Assembly: GCA_050050115.1 (NCBI GenBank)
Contig: JASFUX010000014.1
Span: forward strand, 1-28,049
DNA from: JASFUX01 sp050050115
GTDB lineage: Bacteria > Pseudomonadota > Alphaproteobacteria > Caulobacterales > Maricaulaceae
Length of the DNA: 28,049 nucleotides
Direction of reading: 5' to 3'
In this document: positions 21,680-28,049 of the stretch, piece by piece
Position numbering within the stretch: the first letter of the stretch is position 1
Layout: every line of letters begins with the position of its first letter
The notes under the pieces: generated by a model
The model's database searches: none
What the model saw: the letters and a program-made list of their open reading frames with translations, nothing else
Told to the model about the DNA's origin: nothing
Made by a program: the position numbers and the translations under genes

Positions 21680-22213
21680 TTACGCCGCCTGCGCTTGAGC
21701 CTCGGCTGACTCGGCCAAGCGGCGCAGCCACTCGGCTTCCCGGGCGATCTCGCTGAACGGCCGGCGGCGGCGCATCATCATGCCGATGCGCCGGTTGGGG
21801 TCGATCCAGCGCGGGTCGCAGTCCGGACGTTCGGCGCATGCGGCGCGGAACGCGGCGATGTCGGCGGCCAGAGCGCCGCGCGCGGCGAGGACGTCGAGTC
21901 CGTGCGCAATCGACTGGCGCGCGCGTGCAGACTTGAGCTGCGAACGACGAGCGCCGGCTTTGAACCAGGCGCAGGCTTCAGCCGCGAGCGCGTCCAGCTC
22001 GGGGTCTTGGCGAGGGGGCTGCGGCGTCGGCGCGGGTGCAGCCGGCAGCCGGCGGTCTTTCAAGCCGTAGGCGGCGACATGGCGTTGCAGTTCGCTGAGC
22101 AGCGCTGCGCCGCCGGGCGCGCGCAGTCGGCGCGCCGCTGCGGCCACGAGAAGCTCTTTCGGCCCCGCGTTCGCCAGGGCGTCGAGCTGCTGGACATGTT
22201 TTGCGTTCATCAT
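21680..22213 (-). CDS. Hypothetical Ala/Arg-rich helical protein
   Basis: Protein of 177 aa from the ATG at 22213; an upstream GTG at 22234 and a second ATG at 22210 are alternatives, and none has a clear ribosome site. I do not recognise it. It is mainly helical: AKHVQQLDALANAGPKELLVAAAARRLRAPGG, a proline linker (PAAPAPTPQPPRQDP), then ACAWFKAGARRSQLKSARARQ and a C-terminal RRIGMMMRRRRPFSEIAREAEWLRRLAE. The CDPRWIDPNRRIGMMMRRRRPF block is the most distinctive. No signal peptide or membrane helix. It lies alone between the BlaI operator region (190 bp) and the hydantoinase gene. Codon use resembles the neighbours, so it is likely real. Confidence 0.55.
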   Translation of the reverse strand: MMNAKHVQQLDALANAGPKELLVAAAARRLRAPGGAALLSELQRHVAAYGLKDRRLPAAPAPTPQPPRQDPELDALAAEACAWFKAGARRSQLKSARARQSIAHGLDVLAARGALAADIAAFRAACAERPDCDPRWIDPNRRIGMMMRRRRPFSEIAREAEWLRRLAESAEAQAQAA

Positions 22214-22322
22214 GCCGGCGACGCCGCAAGTCACGTGCCGGGCGCGGTAACCTTCATCGATGTGATTGAAAAATATATCGTTTCAGGATGATGCGACCGC
22301 GGTCTTCTGGCGCGGACGCCGG

Positions 22323-25300
22323 TTAACTCTCGCCGAAACCGCCCCCGCCAGGCGTTTCGATCTCGACCGCGTCGCCGGGCTCGACGGTGAGGCGGAAACG
22401 GGCGGGCAGGGGCTCGCGCGAGCCGTCTGCGCGGATCAGAGTCTGGGCGCCGGGCGCGCCGTCGTCGCCGCCGAAGAGACCCGGCGGCGACACCGCGCGG
22501 CGGCCGGAAACCAGGGCGACGGTCATTTCATCCAAGAACCGTATACGGCGGACCGAGCCCATGCCGCCCCGGGTCTCGCCGTCGCCGCCCGAGCCGCGTC
22601 TCAGTCCGTGCGTCTCGACCAGCACCGGATAACGCGCTTCGAGAATCTCCGGATCGGTCAGGCGCGAGTTGGTCATGTGGGTGTGGACCGCGTGGGCGCC
22701 GTGGTAGCGCTCGGTCGCGCCGGCGCCGCCGCAGATGGTCTCGTAGTACTGCCGCGTCTCGTCGCCGAAGGTGAAATTGTTCATCGTGCCCTGCGCGGCG
22801 GCCATCGCGCCGGTCGCCGCAAACAAGGCGTCGCAGACGATCTGGGAAGTCTCGACGTTGCCGGCGACGACGGCGGCGGGCGGCTTGGGGTCGAGGATGG
22901 AGCCCTGGGGGATGCGAATGTCGAGCGGCTTGAGGCAGCCTTCATTGAGCGGAATGTCGTCGCCTACGAGGCAGCGGAAAACATAAAGCACCGCCGCGCG
23001 GGCGACCGCCGAGGGCGCGTTGAAGTTGGACTCTTGCTGCGGCGAGGTTCCCGTGAAGTCGATAATTGCGGAGCGGGCGGCGCGGTCGACCTTGATGTCG
23101 ACGACGATGCGCGCGCCTTGCCCGCCCTCTTCGAGCGGGTCCATCAGCATCTCGGCGCGGCCGTCTTCGAGCTTGTCGATGACGCGGCGGACCGCGGCCT
23201 CGGCGTTGGCCTGGACGTGGCCCATATAGGCCTCGACCACCGCGCGGCCATGGTCGGAGACGAGGCGCTGCAGTTCTTCCGCGCCGCGCGCGCAGGCGGC
23301 GAGCTGCGCCTTCAGGTCGGCGATGTTGTTGTCCGGGTTGCGCGCGGGGTAGGCGCCGGCGGCGAGTGCGGCGCGCACGGCGGCCTCGTCGAACTCGCCG
23401 TCGTGGAGGATCTGCAGGCAGTCGATCAGCGCGCCTTCTTCTTCGAGCGTTTTCGAGAACGGCGGCATCGAGCCGGGGTCGATCCCGCCGATGTCGGCGT
23501 GGTGCCCGCGCGCGGCGACGTAGAAGAGGTGCGCGCCGGAGTTCGGATCGAACACCGGGCGGACGACGGTGACGTCGGGCAAGTGCGTGCCGCCGGCGTA
23601 AGGATTGTTGAGCGCAACAGCGTCACCGGGTTTCAGACTCGGGAAACGGTCAAGCACGGCGCGGACGCTCGCGCCCATGGAGCCGAGGTGCACTGGCATG
23701 TGCGGCGCGTTGGCGACGAGCCCGCCTTCGGCGTCGAACACGGCGCAGGAGAAGTCGAGCCGCTCCTTGATGTTGACCGAGTGGGCGGTCTTTTCGAGCG
23801 TCACGCCCATCTGCTCGGCGACGCTCATGTAGCGCTTGTTGAACAGCTCAAGCCGCACCGGATCGGCTTCGGCGTTTTCGGCCTCCGTCTCGATCTTGCC
23901 GAAACGGCGGAGCAGCAGCCCGCCGTCCGAAAGCCGCTCGGCGCGCCAGCCGCGGTCGACGACGATCTGCGAGTTCGGTTCGACGATCAGCGCCGGTCCG
24001 TGCACGACAGATTTCCTGCCCACCTCGGCGAGGCGGTAGACCGGGCAGGGCGCGAAGCCGCCGGGCTCATAGAGCTGTCCGAGCTGGACGGGCGCTGGGC
24101 CGGCCTTGTTGGGGATCGGCGGCGGGGCGATCGCGCCCGCGCCGGGACCTTCGGCTTCGGCTTCTGCGCCCAGGGACTCCACCACGATGTCGCGACCCGG
24201 CTCGGCGAAGCCGAAGAGGCGGCGATGGGCGGCTTCGAAGCTCTCACGCATCTCGCCTGCGCCGCCGACGGGCACGGGCAGGGCGGTGTCCGAGCCGGCG
24301 TATCTCAATCGCGCCTCGCCCTGCGAATGGATCGAACCGGCGTCCGCGCCCTGGGCGACGAGGCTGTCGCGCGCGTTCCTTTCAAGCGCCTGGGCGGCCT
24401 CGAGCGCGGCGTCCGCGCCTGCGCCGTCGAGCCGGGCGCCGAGCGCCGCCTCGCGCCAGACCCTCAGATCGGACAGGCCGACGCCCAGCGCGGACATCAC
24501 CGAGGCGTAGGGATGGACCAGAACCGTTCGGATGCCGAGCACCTCGGCGACACGGCAGGCGACCTGCCCGCCCGCCCCGCCGAAGGAGGAGAGAGCATAG
24601 ACGCTGGCGTCATAGCCCTTGGCGATGGAGATGCGCTTGACCGCTTGGGCCATGTTCTCGACGGCGACGGTAAGAAAGCCCTCCGCGCACGCCTCGACGC
24701 TGTCGGCGCCCATGTCGTAGGCGAGCTTGGCGAAGCGCTTGCGGACGATCTCGACGTTCAGAGGGCGGTCGCCGTCGGGGCCGAAGATCTCGGGGAAGAA
24801 ACGCGCGTCGAGGCGGCCGAGCAGAACGTTGGCGTCGGTGACCGTCAAAGGCCCGTTCAAGCCGTAGCACGCCGGGCCGGGATCGGCGCCGGCGCTTTCG
24901 GGGCCGGCGCGGGCGCGCTCGCCGTCAAACGTCAGGATCGAGCCGCCGCCGGAGGCTACGGTGTGGATCGCCATCATCGGCGCGCGCACGCGCCAGCCGG
25001 CGATCTCGGCGGACTCCAGACGCTCGTAGCCGGTTCCGTCGAAGCGGGAAACGTCCGTAGACGTCCCACCCATGTCGAAACCGACGACTTTGCGAAAGCC
25101 GGCCGCGCTCGCGGTCTTGGCCATGCCGACCACGCCGCCCGCGGGACCGGACAAAAGCGCGTCGCGGCCCGAGAAGGCCTCGGCTTTCACCAGCCCGCCG
25201 GCGGAGGTCATGAAGTAGACCGGGGCGCCGCCGAGCGCGTCGACGACCTGGCGCGCGTAGCGGCGCACGACCGGGGTCAGATAGGCGTCGGCGAGCGTGG

Positions 25301-25988
25301 TGCGCGCGCGTGGCGCGTAGCGCACCAGCGGGTCGCAGACGTGGCTGACGGAAATCTGCTCGAAACCGAGGCTTTCGGCGATGCGGGCCAGCGCCTGCTC
25401 GTGGCGCGGGTCCTGACAGGCGTGCAGGAGACAGATCGCGACCGCCGTGCAGCCCCGCGCGCGCGCCGCGGCCAGCCCGGCCTTGGCGACGTCGACGTCC
25501 AAGGGCCAGAGCACGTCGCCCGAGGCGTTGATCCGCTCGGGCGCGTTCAGCACCTCGGCGTAGAGCGGCTCGGGGCGGACGATGTCGAGCGCGAAGATAT
25601 CGGGCCGCGACTGGTCGCCGATGATCAGCGCGTCGGCGAAGCCCTCGGTGGCGACGAACACGGTCTTTGCGCCCCGGCGCTCCAAAAGCGCATTGGTCGC
25701 CACCGTGGTGCCCATCTTCACTGCGGCGATCTTGTCTCCGGGCGGCGTTTCGTCGCGGGAGAGCCCCATCGCCCGGCGCACCGCCTCGACCGCGGCGTCA
25801 TCGTACGCATCGGGGTTTTCTGAGAGCAGCTTTATGGTTTGATAGGCGCCGGACGGATCGCGGGCGATCACGTCGGTAAACGTGCCTCCGCGATCGATCC
25901 AGAACTCCCACATGCCTTCGGGGCGGGCGGAAAGCTCCTCGGGCGCGCGCGCGGCGGCGCTCTGGTCGGTGTCGAGACGGTCGGTCAT
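22323..25988 (-). CDS. Hydantoinase/5-oxoprolinase (fused HyuA-HyuB type)
   Basis: ATP-dependent cyclic-amide hydrolase of 1221 aa, probably opening 5-oxoproline to glutamate. The HyuA half (about 27-690) has the ATPase-fold motifs WIDRGGTFTDV and GFDMGGTSTDVSRF, with VKMGTTVATNALLERRGAKT and AYLTPVVRRY. The HyuB half starts near residue 707 (LELFNKRYMSVAEQMG) and includes ALNNPYAGGTHLPDVTVVRPVF, ARGHHADIGGIDPGSMPP, and the C-terminal ETPGGGGFGES, all diagnostic. Length suits a fused OXP1/OplAH-like enzyme; a hydantoin or N-methylhydantoin substrate is possible. The ATG at 25988 lacks a ribosome site; Met26 (25913) sits after GAAGG and is an alternative. The opposite strand has an 1185-codon open frame that is a composition artefact. 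Confidence 0.93.
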   Translation of the reverse strand: MTDRLDTDQSAAARAPEELSARPEGMWEFWIDRGGTFTDVIARDPSGAYQTIKLLSENPDAYDDAAVEAVRRAMGLSRDETPPGDKIAAVKMGTTVATNALLERRGAKTVFVATEGFADALIIGDQSRPDIFALDIVRPEPLYAEVLNAPERINASGDVLWPLDVDVAKAGLAAARARGCTAVAICLLHACQDPRHEQALARIAESLGFEQISVSHVCDPLVRYAPRARTTLADAYLTPVVRRYARQVVDALGGAPVYFMTSAGGLVKAEAFSGRDALLSGPAGGVVGMAKTASAAGFRKVVGFDMGGTSTDVSRFDGTGYERLESAEIAGWRVRAPMMAIHTVASGGGSILTFDGERARAGPESAGADPGPACYGLNGPLTVTDANVLLGRLDARFFPEIFGPDGDRPLNVEIVRKRFAKLAYDMGADSVEACAEGFLTVAVENMAQAVKRISIAKGYDASVYALSSFGGAGGQVACRVAEVLGIRTVLVHPYASVMSALGVGLSDLRVWREAALGARLDGAGADAALEAAQALERNARDSLVAQGADAGSIHSQGEARLRYAGSDTALPVPVGGAGEMRESFEAAHRRLFGFAEPGRDIVVESLGAEAEAEGPGAGAIAPPPIPNKAGPAPVQLGQLYEPGGFAPCPVYRLAEVGRKSVVHGPALIVEPNSQIVVDRGWRAERLSDGGLLLRRFGKIETEAENAEADPVRLELFNKRYMSVAEQMGVTLEKTAHSVNIKERLDFSCAVFDAEGGLVANAPHMPVHLGSMGASVRAVLDRFPSLKPGDAVALNNPYAGGTHLPDVTVVRPVFDPNSGAHLFYVAARGHHADIGGIDPGSMPPFSKTLEEEGALIDCLQILHDGEFDEAAVRAALAAGAYPARNPDNNIADLKAQLAACARGAEELQRLVSDHGRAVVEAYMGHVQANAEAAVRRVIDKLEDGRAEMLMDPLEEGGQGARIVVDIKVDRAARSAIIDFTGTSPQQESNFNAPSAVARAAVLYVFRCLVGDDIPLNEGCLKPLDIRIPQGSILDPKPPAAVVAGNVETSQIVCDALFAATGAMAAAQGTMNNFTFGDETRQYYETICGGAGATERYHGAHAVHTHMTNSRLTDPEILEARYPVLVETHGLRRGSGGDGETRGGMGSVRRIRFLDEMTVALVSGRRAVSPPGLFGGDDGAPGAQTLIRADGSREPLPARFRLTVEPGDAVEIETPGGGGFGES

Positions 25989-26051
25989 GCGCTATTGGCG
26001 AACTGTTCGCTGCTCCCGTGACAGCGCTCCCGCAAGGCGGAGGCGCGCGCG

Positions 26052-26795
26052 ATGAGCTTCTGGCGACGGCTGGCGGCGGCCGCCCAGGCGCTCTTCACCG
26101 GCGATGCGCCAGAATCTAGCGAGTCTGGGCTTCCTGGCGAGTCGCTGTCGCATGACGAGCTCAGAGAGCTGACCGAGAACGACGTCGATTTCACCATCGC
26201 CGTGATCGCCCTCGGCGCCAAGCTGGCCAAGGCGGACGGCGTGGTCACGCCAGACGAATGGACCGCGTTCGCCCGCGTGTTCGAACCGCCGCCCGAGGCG
26301 GTCGACGACGCGCTGCGGGTGTTCAACCTCTCTCAGCAGACGACGCTTGGCTTTGAGGGCTACGCTCGGCGGGTGGCGCGGCGCTGGCGCGCCTATCCGG
26401 CGATCCTCGAAGACGTGCTCGACGGGCTCTTCTACATTGCCGGCGCGGACGGGGTCTTCAGCCCCGGCGAATTCGAATACCTTGAGACCGTCGCCGACAT
26501 CTTCGGGCTGTCTCCGCGGGAGTTCGCCCGGATCAAGGCGAGCTGGACCGGGCTCGAGAGCGACGATCCCTACCTCATCCTCGGGGTCGATCCGGACATC
26601 TCCGACGGCGACCTGGCGCGCGCCTATCGGCGCGCCGCGGCGGCGAATCACCCTGACCGGGCGCGCGCTCTGGGCCTGCCGGACGTCGCCGAGCGCCTCG
26701 CAAACGCCAAAATGGCCGCGATCAATGACGCTTATGCGCGAATACGCCGCGAACGGGGGCTCGAACAGGGAACAACAATTGACGAAGCGGGTTGA
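26052..26795 (+). CDS. DjlA-like protein with TerB and J domains
   Basis: Protein of 247 aa. Residues about 45-165 form a TerB-like helical bundle (two similar units: AVIALGAKLAKADGVVTPDEW and FYIAGADGVFSPGEFEYL, each with an acidic A-D-G-x-[VF] turn). The J domain follows from DDPYLILGV (172) with HPD at 200-202 and AMAAINDAYARIRRERG-like helix at the end, so it should stimulate DnaK. Unlike E. coli DjlA there is no clear N-terminal membrane helix; residues 1-16 are amphipathic at most. The ATG at 26052 follows AAGGCGGAGG. It is divergent from the hydantoinase gene with 63 bp between. The next small membrane-protein gene begins 37 bp later. Confidence 0.88.
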   Translation: MSFWRRLAAAAQALFTGDAPESSESGLPGESLSHDELRELTENDVDFTIAVIALGAKLAKADGVVTPDEWTAFARVFEPPPEAVDDALRVFNLSQQTTLGFEGYARRVARRWRAYPAILEDVLDGLFYIAGADGVFSPGEFEYLETVADIFGLSPREFARIKASWTGLESDDPYLILGVDPDISDGDLARAYRRAAAANHPDRARALGLPDVAERLANAKMAAINDAYARIRRERGLEQGTTIDEAG

Positions 26796-26832
26796 AGCCC
26801 CAAAGTATTGAGTACGACCCACGGAGCCAGAG

Positions 26833-27201
26833 ATGCCTGAAGCCGTCATCAGCACCGATCCCAAGCCGCGCGACTGGAGCGCCAGCGCTGGGCTGCTGCT
26901 GAGGCGCATCATCGCCGCGGCGATCGTGATCGCAGCGCTGATCGTCGCTTTCGCGGCGGCGGGCGTGATTGCGCTTGCGGCGCTTTTGATTGCGGTCAGC
27001 GTGGCGGTCGGGCTTGGGCTGATGTGGCTCTGGGCGCGGATCACCGGACGCAGCGCGCCCGCACGCTTCACCGTCTGGCGCGTGCGCACCGTGCAGCGGG
27101 ACGAGTACGAAGCGGCGCGCAAGCTGGATTCAGCCGAAACGCTCGATGCCCAGAAGGGCCCGCAAGGCTGGACCGTGGAGACCGACGAGCGAAAGCCCTA
27201 A
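26833..27201 (+). CDS. Small two-helix membrane protein
   Basis: Protein of 122 aa, not recognised. After a polar N-terminus of 20 residues, residues about 25-70 are two adjacent hydrophobic helices (RRIIAAAIVIAALIVAFAAAG and ALAALLIAVSVAVGLGLMWLWA). The C-terminal 50 residues are charged, with an RRVRTVQRDEYEAARKLDSAETL-like coil, and likely cytoplasmic. The ATG at 26833 follows GGAGCC. It lies 37 bp after the DjlA-like gene and is probably co-transcribed. The stop region CTAAC-GGCG-GTTAG (27200-27213) is a small palindrome that may be part of a terminator. Confidence 0.72.
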   Translation: MPEAVISTDPKPRDWSASAGLLLRRIIAAAIVIAALIVAFAAAGVIALAALLIAVSVAVGLGLMWLWARITGRSAPARFTVWRVRTVQRDEYEAARKLDSAETLDAQKGPQGWTVETDERKP

Positions 27202-27295
27202 CGGCGGTTAGCCTTACTCGCGTCGTTCCCTCATCCATCTTCAGCTCGGTTTTCGCCAAGCTTTCCCCCGGACCCCGGATAATGCGATGACTTGA

Positions 27296-27324
27296 GCGCA
27301 CGCGGCGGCGCGTGTCGCGTGCGC
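27296..27324 (+). promoter_or_regulatory. Stable hairpin in the leader of the EamA gene
   Basis: GCGCACGCG (27296-27304), an 11-nt loop and CGCGTGCGC (27316-27324) form a perfect 9-bp stem, 29 bp upstream of the EamA ATG. It has no T-run. It may be a terminator for the preceding gene or a leader control element. The rest of the 152-bp gap shows no gene. Confidence 0.45.
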
Positions 27325-27353
27325 CGTCCGCCGTCGCTGTTCGAAGGACCATC

Positions 27354-28049
27354 ATGCGCATCCAGGATTTCGCTCTTCTTGCGCTCGTCTGCATGGTCTG
27401 GGGGCTGAACTTCGTGGTCACGAAGTGGGTCGTCGCCGGGGACGGCGTGCTTGAGGGCTATCAAGGCTTGCCGCCGTTCTTCGCCGCGGGCCTGCGCTTC
27501 ACGCTCGCCGCGCTCGTGCTCCTCCCGCTCCTGAGGCCCTTGCCGCGGCGCTTTCCCGACGTGGTGATGGTCGGGCTGTTGTTCGGCGCGCTGCACTTCG
27601 GCCTCCTCTACATGGGCCTCAAGTGGTCCACCGCCTCGGCCGCCGCCGTCGTCATCCAGCTCGGCGTGCCGTTCACGACGATGCTTTCGGTGTTCCTCCT
27701 GGGCGAGCGGATCGGCGTGCGCCGGATCACCGGCATCGCGCTGGCGGTGACCGGCGTCGTCGTGATCTCGCTTGATCCGAACACGGCGCAGCTCAGCATA
27801 GGGCTCTTGCTCGTCGCCGTGGCTGCCTTCGCCGGGGCCTTGGGTTCGATCCTGGTCAAGCGTCTCGACGTGGTTCAGCCGGTGCGGCTTCAGGCCTGGA
27901 TCGGCGCGGTCTCGGCGCTGCCGCTGATCGTCATGAGCGCGCTCTTTGAGACCGATCAGGTTCTCGGACTGATGAGCGGCGGTTGGCGGCTGGTCGCCGC
28001 CTTCGCCTTCATCGTACTGGCGGTGTCGATCTTCGCTCACGCCGGCTAC
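27354..28049 (+). CDS. EamA/DMT family transporter, 3' end outside the window
   Basis: The frame from the ATG at 27354 (GAAGGACC before it) is open for 232 codons to the last base, so the gene is cut by the window edge. It starts RIQDFALLALVCMVWGLNFVVTKW, the EamA first helix with its W-G-x-N-F motif, followed by LPPFFAAGLRFTLAALVLLPLL, then GLLFGALHFGLLYMGLKWSTASAAAVVIQLGVPFTTMLSVFLLGERIGVRRITGIAL, a textbook helix 3-4 pair with the E-R motif, and at least three further helices. Ten helices are expected in the whole protein. EamA proteins usually export amino acids, sugars or metabolites; the substrate is not evident. Confidence 0.9.
   Translation, partial: MRIQDFALLALVCMVWGLNFVVTKWVVAGDGVLEGYQGLPPFFAAGLRFTLAALVLLPLLRPLPRRFPDVVMVGLLFGALHFGLLYMGLKWSTASAAAVVIQLGVPFTTMLSVFLLGERIGVRRITGIALAVTGVVVISLDPNTAQLSIGLLLVAVAAFAGALGSILVKRLDVVQPVRLQAWIGAVSALPLIVMSALFETDQVLGLMSGGWRLVAAFAFIVLAVSIFAHAGY

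Noticed and set aside
22266..25823. An 1185-codon open frame on the plus strand across the hydantoinase gene
   Set aside because: It is antisense to a gene with clear HyuA and HyuB motifs. High GC at third codon positions keeps the opposite frame open; the translation is Arg/Asp/Ala/Gly-rich with no domain.

Overview
The window looks like chromosomal DNA of a GC-rich alphaproteobacterium, most likely a Caulobacterales or Hyphomonadales relative (Hyphomonadaceae or Maricaulaceae type). The reasons are a MipZ-like ParA ATPase, two perfect CtrA-type boxes (TTAA-N7-TTAA), a phasin gene next to clpS-clpA, two J-domain proteins of the alphaproteobacterial kind, and the galE-kdsD-kdsA outer-membrane sugar genes. 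Placement rests on gene content only; no rRNA or tRNA gene was seen.

Layout. (1) 1-3066, plus strand: a SPOR lipoprotein behind a CtrA box, then a MipZ-like ATPase with a degenerate P-loop, a VWA-domain protein and a membrane-anchored J-domain protein in a tight run. (2) 3076-4398, minus: a D,D-carboxypeptidase with a C-terminal SPOR domain, also near a CtrA box. (3) 4457-8732, plus: a phasin with a clear sigma70 promoter, a palindrome and two hairpins, then clpS-clpA and a small lipoprotein, each of the last two starting three bases after the preceding stop. (4) 8729-9849, minus: HIT protein and methyltransferase. (5) 9910-11826, plus: a DUF4287/DUF5655-like protein, a class I glutamine amidotransferase, and an isolated AT-richer secreted protein. 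(6) 11861-15940, minus: a FemAB-like protein (DUF482), a RidA-like protein, and a large S8 peptidase lipoprotein. A G-quadruplex-type inverted repeat separates the last two. (7) 16240-19285, plus: galE, kdsD, kdsA for LPS sugars. (8) 19384-22234, minus: a BlaI-type repressor with two operator-like dyads, an overlapping M56 (BlaR1-like) peptidase, and an unknown gene. (9) 22323-25988, minus: a fused hydantoinase/5-oxoprolinase. (10) 26052-28049, plus: a TerB plus J-domain protein, a small membrane protein and a 3'-truncated EamA transporter.

How it fits together. The left third is centred on division and the cell wall: two SPOR proteins each carry a CtrA-type box about 25 bp before the start codon, and a division-site ATPase paralogue travels with a VWA protein and a membrane co-chaperone. 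The clp operon adds N-degron proteolysis. galE-kdsD-kdsA supply envelope sugars. The BlaI/M56 pair looks like a proteolysis-triggered switch whose sensor domain I do not recognise. I found no CRISPR array, phage or insertion sequence. The most unusual items are the MipZ-like/VWA/J operon, the CtrA-SPOR pairing, the G4 dyad at 13536-13614 and the unrecognised M56 sensor.
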